Origin: Gammaproteobacteria bacterium
Lineage (GTDB): Bacteria; Pseudomonadota; Gammaproteobacteria; Steroidobacterales; GCA-2729495
Assembly: GCA_028285245.1 (NCBI GenBank)
Contig: JANQPY010000063.1
Span: 1-56,513 of the forward strand
Direction: 5' to 3'
Length of the DNA: 56,513 bases
The translations under genes were made by a program, and so were the position numbers. A model generated the notes under the pieces. It saw only the letters and a program-made list of their open reading frames with translations, was not told where the DNA came from and ran no database searches. Shown piece after piece: positions 1 through 8,556 of the stretch. The number at the start of each line of letters is the position of its first letter. Positions within the stretch are counted from its first letter, which is position 1.

Positions 1-1305
1 CGTGACTCCGGGAACTGGAGCAATCATCGCGCCGCCCGTCTCGGTCTGCCACCACGTATCCACGATCGGACAGCGCTCCTGCCCAATGATCTGGTGATAC
101 CAGATCCAGGCCTCGGGGTTTATGGGCTCACCGACCGTGCCGAGCAAACGAAGTTTGGACAAATCAAACTGCCTGGGAATCTCGTCGCCCAGCTTCATCA
201 GCGCGCGAATGGCTGTCGGTGCTGTGTAGAAGACTGTTACCGCATGCCTCTGACAAATGCTCCAGAAGCGACCGCCATCCGGGTAGGTGGGCGCACCTTC
301 ATACATGACGATCGTGGCGCCGGCTGCGAGCGGCCCGAAGGCGACGTAGGTATGCCCGGTGATCCAGCCGACGTCCGCGGTACACCAGAAAATATCGTCT
401 TCCTGCAGATCGAAGATCATCCGGCAGGTGAGCTTGGCATGCAGCAGGTATCCGGCCGACGAATGCTGAATGCCTTTGGGTTTGCCCGTCGAACCCGATG
501 TATAGAGAAGAAACAGTGGGTGCTCCGCATCAACCGGTACCGGCACGCATTCTTCGGACTGGCCATCGATGGCGTCAGCCCACCAAACGTCGCGGCCGGA
601 CTGCATGTGGCAGCCGCAGTCGGCGCGTCTCAGCACAATCACTTTCTCAATTGACTCACAGCCTTCCGACAAAGCCGCGTCGGTGGCCGCCTTTAGCTCG
701 ACGATCTGACCGCCCCGATGACCACCATCCGCCGTAATCACCATTTTGGCGCCGGCATCTTCAATACGGTCGCGCAGGGAATTGGCAGAAAAGCCGCCGA
801 ACACCACCGAGTGCACTGCGCCGATGCGGGCACAGGCATGCATGGCGACTACCGCCTCGGGCACCATCGGCATATAGATGACAACACGGTCACCGGCCTC
901 AACGCCCTGGGCCTTAAGTGCGTTGGCAAACTGAGATACCGCGCGAGTCAGCTCCGCGTAGCTGAGTTGTCTGCGGTCACCGCCCTCGCCCTCGAAAATG
1001 ATGGCCGTCTTATCGGCGCGCTCGGCCAGGTGCACGTCGAGACAATTTGCTGAGACGTTTAGCTCACCATCCGCAAACCAGCGATAGTTCGGCGCGCCGC
1101 GTTCATCAAGTACCTCGGTGAAAGGCGTCGTCCAGTCCAGCAGTTCTCGCGCAAGCCCGGCCCAGTAGCCCTCATAGTCCTCGCCAGCGCGTTGGTAAAG
1201 AGAGTCGAGGTCGGCAGCACTAAACAGCGCCAACTGGGAAAAACTCTCCTGCGGTGGAAACTGGCGCTGCTCGTTGAGCAGAGATTCAATGCGTTTGTCG
1301 TTCAT
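1..1305 (-). CDS. acs: Acetyl-CoA synthetase, N-terminal part (gene cut by left window edge)
   Basis: AMP-forming acetate-CoA ligase, which activates acetate through acetyl-AMP to acetyl-CoA in the cytoplasm. The minus-strand frame starts at ATG 1305 (protein [16 protein letters not shown]...) and stays open to base 1, giving 435 of the roughly 650 residues usual for Acs; the C-terminal domain lies outside the window. The N-terminal ACAS_N region is recognisable by [17 protein letters not shown] at about residues 77-93, and the adenylate-forming signature [11 protein letters not shown] lies at about residues 268-278. It is read in the same direction as the M48 protease gene upstream, with a gap of 78 bp. 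An annotation based only on ATG-to-stop ORFs misses this gene because its stop is not in the window. Confidence 0.95.
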   Translation of the reverse strand, partial: MNDKRIESLLNEQRQFPPQESFSQLALFSAADLDSLYQRAGEDYEGYWAGLARELLDWTTPFTEVLDERGAPNYRWFADGELNVSANCLDVHLAERADKTAIIFEGEGGDRRQLSYAELTRAVSQFANALKAQGVEAGDRVVIYMPMVPEAVVAMHACARIGAVHSVVFGGFSANSLRDRIEDAGAKMVITADGGHRGGQIVELKAATDAALSEGCESIEKVIVLRRADCGCHMQSGRDVWWADAIDGQSEECVPVPVDAEHPLFLLYTSGSTGKPKGIQHSSAGYLLHAKLTCRMIFDLQEDDIFWCTADVGWITGHTYVAFGPLAAGATIVMYEGAPTYPDGGRFWSICQRHAVTVFYTAPTAIRALMKLGDEIPRQFDLSKLRLLGTVGEPINPEAWIWYHQIIGQERCPIVDTWWQTETGGAMIAPVPGVT

Positions 1306-1383
1306 TGTTATTCCATCGACATCGATGACCTGGCGGCGTCCAGTATAGCGTCGGTATGGGACTAACCAAGGCCGTGGCCTCAC

Positions 1384-2439
1384 TCACCGCAGGTCGCGCG
1401 CACGCTCCAGGCGTTCCCGCGAGCTGGGATGGGTTGACAGCAGCGACGTGTCTTCTGCATTCACACCGTACTGTGCCTCGATGCGCAGCAGTAGCTCGCC
1501 GAGCCGGGCCGGATCGATCTGATTGCGGCGGAGATAGTCCGTAGCAACATCGTCGGCCTCGCGCTCAAAGTCTCGTGAATAGGCTGCCTGCACCAAAAAA
1601 GTAGGGATACCCGCAGCGAGGTTAGCGGCGGAACCCACATCGCCGGTGACCGCAACAACGAGGCCTGCAACCAGAGAGTTCTGGATCAGAATACGCAGCG
1701 AATGCCGGTGGATGACATGCCCGATCTCGTGAGCGAGCACAGCGGCGATTTCCTCGTCATTCTCGGCGAGAGCGACCAGCTCATCAGTCATGATGACGAT
1801 TCCCGAAGGCAAGGCGAATGCATTCGGACCTATCGCGTCCCCGGAGCGAAACTCAAGCCTGACGGTTTGCTCCTGCGCGATCTGATCCGCAATGTCTGCA
1901 AACAACGCGCGCAGTTCCAACTGCCGATCCGCGTCGAGCTGGCTGGGCGAGAAGATGAATCGGTCGAGCAAATCAAGACCCTCCCGGCCCAGCAAGTCAT
2001 CGGCCGCCTCGGGCGTAGCGTTGGCCAGCGCTCGCGCAACGACCGGGACACCCCACTGTGCGAAGGCGAAACCGAGCATCACCGTCATCACCAGCGACGC
2101 AACCACCAGCGGCCAGCGCTGTTCCAGCCAGTGGACCCACTGATTGCGCTGCCCCGGCAGCCGCTTCAGCGCGGCGTAGAAGCGATCGGCAGCGGCGATT
2201 TCAAGCCGCTGCGACTCTGGCAGCTCAACCACGGCAGGCCGGCCCGCGAGCTGCGCGCCAATGTCAACGGCGTCGAGCGACCAGCGGCGAACGTTGAAGC
2301 CATCCCGCAGCTCAAGTGCGCCGGGCGCATACAACCGCACTTCGACGGTTTTGGCCGCTGCGGTCTGGCCATCGTAGTAGACCGCGGCGAAGGCCGCTTC
2401 AGAATCCGAGGTCGTAGTCGAAGGCCTCGCCAATCTCAT
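1384..2439 (-). CDS. M48 family membrane-anchored metalloprotease
   Basis: Predicted zinc metallopeptidase of the M48 (HtpX/Oma1-like) family. With ATG 2439 as start it has 351 residues. An N-terminal domain of about 100 residues is followed by a hydrophobic segment (about 109-137). The catalytic domain carries HEIGH (about 237-241) and the downstream ExxxD ligand motif in FEREADD (about 292-296). A longer frame to 2538 exists, but it reads far into the upstream DUF898 gene and its extra residues look like out-of-frame translation, so the start at 2439 (41-nt overlap with that gene) is preferred. It is the last gene of a run headed by a vWA lipoprotein and an ECF sigma/anti-sigma pair. DUF898-M48 neighbours are common in proteobacteria. 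A role in membrane protein quality control or in cleaving the anti-sigma factor is inference. Confidence 0.9.
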   Translation of the reverse strand: MRLARPSTTTSDSEAAFAAVYYDGQTAAAKTVEVRLYAPGALELRDGFNVRRWSLDAVDIGAQLAGRPAVVELPESQRLEIAAADRFYAALKRLPGQRNQWVHWLEQRWPLVVASLVMTVMLGFAFAQWGVPVVARALANATPEAADDLLGREGLDLLDRFIFSPSQLDADRQLELRALFADIADQIAQEQTVRLEFRSGDAIGPNAFALPSGIVIMTDELVALAENDEEIAAVLAHEIGHVIHRHSLRILIQNSLVAGLVVAVTGDVGSAANLAAGIPTFLVQAAYSRDFEREADDVATDYLRRNQIDPARLGELLLRIEAQYGVNAEDTSLLSTHPSSRERLERARDLR

Positions 2440-3463
2440 CACCCAGCGCCGATTCGTACTCGACCTGAACGGCAACGACGTCATCAAGACTGCCGGATAC
2501 CTCGAGCCTGAGGTGGTCCAGCATGTATCGCTGCACACGCACTGTCGCCCAGGGAATCAACAACCCGACTGACAGGGCGATGGCCAAGAGGTTGGTGACC
2601 TGAATCATCACCAACGTGAAGATATTCCAGTCGCACAGGACTTTGTGCTCACCGATTTGCAGACCGCTTAACACCAGCTTTAGCACCCTGTTCTGCAGAT
2701 AAAACAAGCCGGTCACCACCGCGATGAACACGAATACAGCTGGCAAAACCACCAGCCCGGGGCCACCGGAGCCTACGCCCAGCGATACGCCCAGCAGGCC
2801 GCCGATCAGCGCGCAGGGCAATATGATCAGCGCCGCTATCCCGTAGGCGCGATAAAACGCCGACGCGCCAATGTCTGGCGGCATGCTAAACTGAAGCTCG
2901 CCGTATGTGGTGTTGTTAGCCAGGAGCCTGGAACGCTGCAACCGGACCCATGGCCAGGCCAAACCTAACGACAGCACTCCGAGCAAGCCATATCCCAATA
3001 TGACCTTGTAGGCGTCTCCATAGACCGGGGCGAAGCCCATCCGGACGTTGCGGTAAGAGGTATTGACGAGGTTAAAGCGGCGTGAACGCACAATAAGGAA
3101 CGGGAGCAAAAGCAGAATCGCGACGCCAAGCAGCCCTTCCCAACCCGGATAGACCGTGCCAACGACGGCATAGATCACCAGCAAGCCGAACGCCACGACA
3201 CGCCCTTTGAGGATCGTGAAGGGCTTGGCGTGATAGTCAAAACTGCCTTCGCCAATGTGGCTATGGCCATACAGATACTTCAGCTTGCGCACTTTGGCCC
3301 AGGGCGAATAGATGCCCAATGTCACGACAGTCAAAAACAGCGTGACGATCCAGATCCTGAAGTAATCTGCGGCGTTGCCCGAGAATGAAAACGGTTGGAG
3401 CGAAGCCGCTGCCGATTGCTCCGGAGTATTGATCGTTGGCCCCGCAGCGCGAAGTGGCGTCAG
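2399..3463 (-). CDS. DUF898 (YjgN-type) polytopic membrane protein, probable CTG start
   Basis: Integral inner-membrane protein of the DUF898/YjgN family, function unknown. The signature region reads AADYFRIWIVTLF then TVVTLGIYSPWAKVRKLKYL, followed by several hydrophobic segments and the usual inner repeats (LGIYSPWAKVR, later SLGLAWPWVRLQRSRLL and LLIPWATVRVQRYM). The first ATG/GTG/TTG codon in frame is TTG 3334, but that would cut off the conserved FSFSGNAADYFRIW stretch encoded just before it. The frame is open upstream to a stop inside the exonuclease gene and contains no ATG, GTG or TTG. The best-placed codon is CTG 3463, which overlaps the exonuclease stop codon as CTGA, like the ATGA overlaps of the neighbouring genes. 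That start gives 354 residues. An ATC at 3433 or a sequencing error are alternatives. Confidence 0.85.
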   Translation of the reverse strand: MTPLRAAGPTINTPEQSAAASLQPFSFSGNAADYFRIWIVTLFLTVVTLGIYSPWAKVRKLKYLYGHSHIGEGSFDYHAKPFTILKGRVVAFGLLVIYAVVGTVYPGWEGLLGVAILLLLPFLIVRSRRFNLVNTSYRNVRMGFAPVYGDAYKVILGYGLLGVLSLGLAWPWVRLQRSRLLANNTTYGELQFSMPPDIGASAFYRAYGIAALIILPCALIGGLLGVSLGVGSGGPGLVVLPAVFVFIAVVTGLFYLQNRVLKLVLSGLQIGEHKVLCDWNIFTLVMIQVTNLLAIALSVGLLIPWATVRVQRYMLDHLRLEVSGSLDDVVAVQVEYESALGDEIGEAFDYDLGF

Positions 3464-4359
3464 GCCGCGGCCGGGTAGCCGCCCGCAATGCGCTGTGCCT
3501 GATTGCGCAAAGCCGGACCGAAGCCCACCTCATCATAGAGACCCGTCAGCTCCTCCATCGCCGGCGCGGTCCGGCGCAGGCTGGTGACAGAAGCTTCGAT
3601 AGGCGCGTCGCGACGAATTCTTGCGAGCTCGCGCGACAACTCGGCCTGGTCGCGCTGCTCGAGCAACCGGCCAGCCAGTTTGGCCGCGCCGCGAATAGGC
3701 AGCTTGGCGACTTCCTCAAGATTGCAGTAGAGGTGCTCAAGGTCGTCGAAATGCGCGAGCAAAGCGGCCGCAGTCTTCTTGCCGACGCCGCGAACGCCGG
3801 GGATGTTGTCCACGCTATCTCCAGCCAGGCCTAAGTAGTCAGGGACCTGTTCGGCCCGCACTCCGAGTGCGTCAATAACCTGGTCATGTGGAATCTTTCG
3901 CTTGCCGGTAAAGTCCCAAAAGACGTCGCCGTCGCGCAACAGCTGAAATAAATCTTTGTCGCGGCTGACAATGGTCACGTTTCGCCCACCTTCCTGCATC
4001 GCATTAGCCAGCGTACCGATCAGGTCGTCAGCTTCGTAGCCAGTATCAGCACACTCGCGCACACCCAGCGCGCGCGTGATCTCCCGACACTGCGCGAACT
4101 GACGCTTGAGCTCTGGCGGCGCCGGATCCCGATTCGCTTTGTAGTCCGGGTAGATTTCGTTGCGAAACGACGTCGTCAGGCTGACATCGAAGGCGGCGGC
4201 AATATGCGTGGGCCTGACTCGTTCCAAAAAGTCGCCCAGGAAACGTGCGTATCCATAGACAGCGTTAACAGGATTATCGGCATCGTCGGTCATCGTGTCG
4301 GGCATAGTGAACCAGGCCCGGAACACGAAAATACTGGCGTCTATCAGATAGACGCTCAC
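3460..4359 (-). CDS. Stand-alone 5'-3' exonuclease (DNA polymerase I N-domain/FEN family)
   Basis: Structure-specific 5' nuclease related to the N-terminal domain of DNA polymerase I, 299 residues with no polymerase part. The metal-binding acidic residues are present: D7 (YLIDAS), D58 (AAFDVS), E109/D111/D112 (GYEADDLIG), D134/D136 (SRDKDL) and D181/D184 (AGDSVDNIPG). The helix-three-turn-helix DNA-binding element GVRGVGKKTAAALL follows at about 188-201. So, unlike E. coli Xni, which has lost some acidic residues, this one looks fully catalytic. Its start overlaps the stop of the anti-sigma-like gene by 4 nt (ATGA, 4356-4359). A nuclease between an anti-sigma gene and a DUF898 gene is unexpected; the link may be only transcriptional. 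Confidence 0.93.
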   Translation of the reverse strand: MSVYLIDASIFVFRAWFTMPDTMTDDADNPVNAVYGYARFLGDFLERVRPTHIAAAFDVSLTTSFRNEIYPDYKANRDPAPPELKRQFAQCREITRALGVRECADTGYEADDLIGTLANAMQEGGRNVTIVSRDKDLFQLLRDGDVFWDFTGKRKIPHDQVIDALGVRAEQVPDYLGLAGDSVDNIPGVRGVGKKTAAALLAHFDDLEHLYCNLEEVAKLPIRGAAKLAGRLLEQRDQAELSRELARIRRDAPIEASVTSLRRTAPAMEELTGLYDEVGFGPALRNQAQRIAGGYPAAA

Positions 4360-5297
4360 TGAGTACCGCTGTCGATTGCGCTGATAACTGGATGCTCCGG
4401 ATTAGACGTCCGCAGACTCTGCAGCGTGGTCCAGGCACCAGCATAGTCGCCCGCGTCGTATTGCTCCAGCATCCGCGCCACATCCCTGTCACCCGGCGCG
4501 GTCTTGGCGGCCTGTAGCGAGCCTCCGGCCGCGTCACTCTTGGCTTCCAGCCTCTGGCTTTCGCCGTCCGTTGTTTCTCCAGGCACCTTATCCAACCCCT
4601 CTCTGGACAGCGTGTCTGCATCGATGGATTCAGTCAGACCGGCAACCTCACTGCCCGCGGAGAAACGGCGTGCAGTGGGTGCCGGACTGTTACTTTCCTG
4701 ACCCGACGTGCGCGCCCCCTGGAAGTTTCTCGCCACCGTCACTGCCGCCTCCAGACGAACCGGGTCCAGCGGCGCGTAGCGTGCGATGTTTGGCGAGCGA
4801 ACCGGCGCAGCCGGAACTTCAACAGGCAGCCGGCCCGCCGATAGCGAGTCCGGCATCGCCTCACTCGGCATGCCGATGTCATCACGCAAATTCTCCAGTT
4901 CGGTTGCGGGCGCCGTCTCTGCCAGCGTCTTTTGCCGCAGCCGTGAGGGCTCGATCTGCTGCGCGCGACCGTCAGCTGCGGCGGGCGTCGACGGCGCGAC
5001 TGATTCAAACCGAACACCGGGCGGCGGACCACTCGGCAGCGGCCCGGTGGGCTCGACCGCGATCTGCAGCACCAGCGCGACGCCGAGCACCAGCGTCGCG
5101 GCTATTCCTATCGCATAGGGCCAGCCATAGCGCGTGCTGCGCGGCTGCGTACCAACCGCCTCTCTGGCAGCCGCAAGTACGGCGGCATCGATTTCCCCGG
5201 GTGGCTCAGCGTCTGCCCGAGCCCGATAGGCACGACTCACCGGCGATGTGCCCGCAAGAAACTCCTCGAGCTCTTTGTCGTCATCGGGTGTACTCAT
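4356..5297 (-). CDS. Putative membrane anti-sigma factor with one transmembrane helix
   Basis: Protein of 313 residues with a cytoplasmic N-terminal part (1-57, acidic at first: MSTPDDDKELEEFLAGTSP), one transmembrane helix at about 59-81 (YAIGIAATLVLGVALVLQIA) and a long Pro/Ala/Ser-rich periplasmic part. The last about 45 residues (MLEQYDAGDYAGAWTTLQSL...) look like a TPR-type helical hairpin. I do not recognise a named family. The assignment rests on topology and on position: it directly follows the ECF sigma gene with a 4-nt ATGA overlap (5294-5297), the usual arrangement for sigma and anti-sigma. There is no HxxxCxxC zinc motif, so it is not of the ZAS class. Confidence 0.7.
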   Translation of the reverse strand: MSTPDDDKELEEFLAGTSPVSRAYRARADAEPPGEIDAAVLAAAREAVGTQPRSTRYGWPYAIGIAATLVLGVALVLQIAVEPTGPLPSGPPPGVRFESVAPSTPAAADGRAQQIEPSRLRQKTLAETAPATELENLRDDIGMPSEAMPDSLSAGRLPVEVPAAPVRSPNIARYAPLDPVRLEAAVTVARNFQGARTSGQESNSPAPTARRFSAGSEVAGLTESIDADTLSREGLDKVPGETTDGESQRLEAKSDAAGGSLQAAKTAPGDRDVARMLEQYDAGDYAGAWTTLQSLRTSNPEHPVISAIDSGTQ

Positions 5298-5863
5298 GTC
5301 TCTAAGTCTCCCGGATCCAGACTGCGGCGCAACTTCACAACGGCGTACCGCAAACGGCTCTTCGCCGACTCAGGATTTACCCCGGTGGCCTCAGCAATCT
5401 CAGCAAGACTCAAGCCCCCCTCTTCACGCAGCAAAAAGGCTTCTCTCTGCTCTGCGGGAAGCTGATCAAGCGCTCGACTGACTCGCTCCAGCTGCTGGCG
5501 GCGGGCGGCCAGTTGGTCCGGGCCATCCCCGCTGTCCGTAAGTTCGTCAACCACCGCACTGCCTGTGACGGGCGCCTTTGCCTGACGCCGCCAATGATCA
5601 ATAAGGCAGCGATGCGCGAGCTGATAAAGATACGTGTTGAAGCGCGCCGAGGGCACGTAGCGCTCTCGCGCCTGAATGAGTTTGGTCCAGACTTCCTGAA
5701 ACAATTCGAGGGCAAATTCCGGCCCGGCCGTCTGCCGGAGAAAGTAGCGGTAGAGCGGACCCTTGTGACGCGCGTAAAGCTGCTCGAAAGCACCGGCATC
5801 GCCGTCACGGTAACGCATCATCAGCTCGCGATCGTCGAGGCTGCCCACCATGGCCGGCAGCAT
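5294..5863 (-). CDS. ECF-type RNA polymerase sigma factor (first of two)
   Basis: Sigma-70 family extracytoplasmic-function sigma factor, 189 residues. Region 2 spans about residues 22-92 (FEQLYARHKGPLYRYFLRQ, then ELFQEVWTKLIQARERY, NTYLYQLAHRCLIDHWRR). Region 4 spans about 128-180 (ALDQLPAEQREAFLLREEGG, LSLAEIAEATGVNPESAKSRL, a helix-turn-helix). There is no region 3, as expected for the class. It sits 44 bp downstream of the vWA lipoprotein gene and overlaps the putative anti-sigma gene by 4 nt. The start at 5863 is the first ATG; a later Met at residue 5 is possible. Confidence 0.95.
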   Translation of the reverse strand: MLPAMVGSLDDRELMMRYRDGDAGAFEQLYARHKGPLYRYFLRQTAGPEFALELFQEVWTKLIQARERYVPSARFNTYLYQLAHRCLIDHWRRQAKAPVTGSAVVDELTDSGDGPDQLAARRQQLERVSRALDQLPAEQREAFLLREEGGLSLAEIAEATGVNPESAKSRLRYAVVKLRRSLDPGDLET

Positions 5864-5907
5864 AAGCCAGCCGGCCAGGTGAGCACAGTAACCTCTAGAG
5901 CATGCGC

Positions 5908-7689
5908 CTAGCGCGATACAGCAGCCTGACTAGTCCCGCCGTGGTGATGCAGCGCCTCTGCAAGCTTGGCCAGGTTGAGAAACTCTCCGCGATAACCATG
6001 GACATCGCGGCCGCGGGCATCGCGGGCTAAGGCGATGACATCTGCATAGCTATAGGCATCCAGATAATCTCCGCCGCGCAGAAGTTGGCCAAAGGCAGCC
6101 ACGGCAGCCGCGAAGCGAAGATCGTCAGGCATCTCCGTGAGCAAATCCCGGCGCACCGGCATCTCAATCAACTTGCTGGTCTCGCCGTCCACCGGCTTGT
6201 AGCGCAGCCGCACGAACGCCGCCTCATCCTGGTTGAGATCGACGGTCGCTCGCGGGGTATCGCCGCTCGTACGGCCGTAGCGCAGCGGATCAACGCGCCG
6301 CGCGGCACTGTCGACGAAGGCCAGTTCGTACAGCGCCGTGACCGTATGCCCGGCACCGATTTCGCCGGCGTCGATCTGGTCGTTATTGAAGTCTTCGCGA
6401 TTCAGGGCGCGATTCTCATAGCCAATCAGCCGGTACTCCGCGACGACAGCCGGATTGAACTCAACCTGGATCTTTACGTCCTTGGCGATGATTTGCAGCG
6501 TCGATGACATTTCCTCAACCAGCACCTTGCGGGCCTCGTTGAGATTGTCGATGTAGGCATAGTTGCCATTGCCCTTGTTGGCCAGCTGCTCGACCAGATG
6601 ATCGTTGTAGTTACCCTGCCCGAAGCCCAGGGTGGTCAGTGCAACGCCCTGCTCGCGCTTACGCTCCACCAGATCGAGCAGGCTCTCAAAGTTCACCGTA
6701 CCAACGTTGAAGTCGCCGTCGCTTGCCAGAATGACGCGGTTTATGCCGCCTTCGATGAATGCTTCCTGCGCCAGATCGTAGGCGGCACGAATACCCGCTC
6801 CGCCGTTGGTAGAACCGCCGGCGGTTAGCCTGTCCAGTGACCGGCGTATCTTGCCGCGCTGATCGCCGGGCGTGGGCTCGAGCACAACGCCAGCCGCGCC
6901 CGCGTAAACCACCATCGAGATCCGATCCTCTGCCGTCATGCGCTGCGCGAGCATGCCGAGGGCGCTTTTCAGCAACGGCAACTTGTTTTGCGCCTGCATC
7001 GAACCGGAAACATCGACGAGAAAAACCAGGTTGGCAGCCGGTCGCGAATCTGCGGGTACCTCGTACCCCTTAATGCCGACCTGCAGAAGTGCCCGGTCCG
7101 GATTCCACGGCGCGCTTGCCAAGCGTGTGTTCACGCGGAACGGACGGTCTCCCGGGCCTGGCGCAGGATAGGCATAGTCAAAGTAGTTGATTAACTCCTC
7201 AACGCGCACGGCATCGGCAGGGGGCAACTGACCGGAGTTCAGAAAGCGGCGCACGTTCGCATAGGCACCGGTGTCGACATCAATGCTGAACGTGGACACC
7301 GGCTCCTCGCTGACCAGTTTCACGGGGCTATCGCCGGGATGACGATACTTTTCGCGATCCTGGATGCGAACAGGCGGGCAGCAGGGGCCGGGCGGCAGGA
7401 CAGCGCGCATACCTGGCGATGCGCCATCCGACATCAGCGAGGAGAAGTGTTTTTGCCGCCTGACCTGCGCATCGGGCCGGTCCAGGGCCGCGCTTACTTC
7501 TCGGGCCTCGCGCTCATCGACCGGCACCGAAGTTGTGTTGTCGCCAGCCTTACCGGTCACCGCCGGTGAAACTGGCGTGCCATTCGCAGGGGGCTCCGCT
7601 GGATCCTGAGTCGTGCAGCCCACCTGCAGCAGCGTGAGAAGAATGAGTGCCGCTGGCCAGGAACGCGGCGTGATCACTTGATTTTGCAT
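5908..7689 (-). CDS. von Willebrand factor A domain lipoprotein (YfbK-like)
   Basis: Exported lipoprotein of 593 residues. The signal peptide ends in a lipobox (LLQVGC, Cys25). Residues 120-180 carry the domain that precedes the vWA fold in YfbK-type proteins (STFSIDVDTGAYANVRRFL...). The vWA domain begins at about 221 with a complete MIDAS motif DVSGS (226-230), with ASDGDFNVG further on. The C-terminal part (from about 480, ending PDDLRFAAAVAAFGQLLRGG...) matches the DUF3520-type tail of this family. A GGAGG sequence precedes the ATG at 7689. It is the first gene of the minus-strand run that continues with an ECF sigma factor 44 bp later; vWA proteins of this type are often found next to ECF sigma genes. 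Ligand unknown. Confidence 0.93.
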   Translation of the reverse strand: MQNQVITPRSWPAALILLTLLQVGCTTQDPAEPPANGTPVSPAVTGKAGDNTTSVPVDEREAREVSAALDRPDAQVRRQKHFSSLMSDGASPGMRAVLPPGPCCPPVRIQDREKYRHPGDSPVKLVSEEPVSTFSIDVDTGAYANVRRFLNSGQLPPADAVRVEELINYFDYAYPAPGPGDRPFRVNTRLASAPWNPDRALLQVGIKGYEVPADSRPAANLVFLVDVSGSMQAQNKLPLLKSALGMLAQRMTAEDRISMVVYAGAAGVVLEPTPGDQRGKIRRSLDRLTAGGSTNGGAGIRAAYDLAQEAFIEGGINRVILASDGDFNVGTVNFESLLDLVERKREQGVALTTLGFGQGNYNDHLVEQLANKGNGNYAYIDNLNEARKVLVEEMSSTLQIIAKDVKIQVEFNPAVVAEYRLIGYENRALNREDFNNDQIDAGEIGAGHTVTALYELAFVDSAARRVDPLRYGRTSGDTPRATVDLNQDEAAFVRLRYKPVDGETSKLIEMPVRRDLLTEMPDDLRFAAAVAAFGQLLRGGDYLDAYSYADVIALARDARGRDVHGYRGEFLNLAKLAEALHHHGGTSQAAVSR

Positions 7690-7769
7690 GGCGTCATGCG
7701 CCTCCGTTAGTTGCTTCGGAGGCTATAAACGCTGCAACGAGCGAAACGGGGTTAAATTGCTGCCGGCCG

Positions 7770-8477
7770 CTAGCAGACTTCCGCCCGCTCCAGGCTGGAA
7801 CGCAGCCGATGGTGCAGCGGACTGCTGCGCGGAATGTGCGCGAGCAGGAACTCCATTTGATCGGCCAGCACACGGCGGCCCTTCAGGTAAATGTACTCGG
7901 CGTAGTTTGGTGTGAACGGAACGGCGATAAGCTGAATGCCAGCCTGCTCGGGCGTGCGGCCGCCCTTGTGGTTGTTGCAGCGCCGGCAAGCCGTAACGAC
8001 GTTTTGCCACACATCCCGGCCGCCCTGACTGAGCGGGCGAATGTGATCCCGCGTCAGATCCCGGACCATGAACTGCTGGCCACAATACAGACACAGGTTG
8101 CCGTCGCGCCGGAACAGCGTCTTGTTGTTCAGTGGCGGCACGTATTGATCACGCAGCTCGGCAATGCCGTGGGTGCGGCCAACGGTCGCGACAATGGAAT
8201 TCACCTCCACCACGCTCCGCAAACCGGTCAGTGCGTTGATCCCGCCGTGAATGAGGAACAACGGCGTGCCGCAGGTATAAGCCACCTGCTCCGTGTGGTA
8301 CAGCCGCACCGCGTCGCGGTAGTCGATCCACTCCAGGGGCATCCCGGATACGTCCGTGCGCAGCACCTGCTGGCTCAAATCACCGGGCGTGGCTAGTTGA
8401 CTCGGGTGTTCCATCGCTATTGCCTCTGCAGGTTTATTCCAAACCGGGGCCAAAAAATCAAATTTTGCCGCCTTCAT
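7770..8477 (-). CDS. HNH endonuclease family protein
   Basis: Predicted HNH nuclease. The frame from ATG 8477 has 235 residues; an internal ATG at 8414 (MEHPSQLATPG...) with an upstream AGAGGC is an equally good start and would give 214. The conserved N-terminal block MPLEWIDYRDAVRLYHTEQ leads to the zinc-ribbon HNH core: C129 and C132 (CLYC), D144-H145 (RDHIRPLSQGG), N159, C164 and C167 (CRRCNNHKGG). All metal and catalytic positions are present. This family is widespread as a single chromosomal gene, so a defence role should not be assumed. It is divergent from the transhydrogenase operon. Confidence 0.9.
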   Translation of the reverse strand: MKAAKFDFLAPVWNKPAEAIAMEHPSQLATPGDLSQQVLRTDVSGMPLEWIDYRDAVRLYHTEQVAYTCGTPLFLIHGGINALTGLRSVVEVNSIVATVGRTHGIAELRDQYVPPLNNKTLFRRDGNLCLYCGQQFMVRDLTRDHIRPLSQGGRDVWQNVVTACRRCNNHKGGRTPEQAGIQLIAVPFTPNYAEYIYLKGRRVLADQMEFLLAHIPRSSPLHHRLRSSLERAEVC

Positions 8478-8556
8478 TGGTTATGTCATGATCGACCGAA
8501 ACTCGGGCCTGCCAGGGCTCGTGATTAATGACAATAAAGCCACCGGGGAGATATCA

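Noticed and set aside
1702..2511. Plus-strand open frame of 269 codons
   Set aside because: Antisense to the M48 protease gene with its HEIGH motif; no domain in the antisense product.
4571..5305. Plus-strand open frame of 244 codons
   Set aside because: Antisense to the anti-sigma-like gene; composition is a mirror of its Pro/Ala-rich coding, with no start site support.
7770..8477. HNH nuclease as part of a defence system
   Set aside because: No methyltransferase, helicase or other defence gene lies beside it; this HNH family is a common single housekeeping-type gene.
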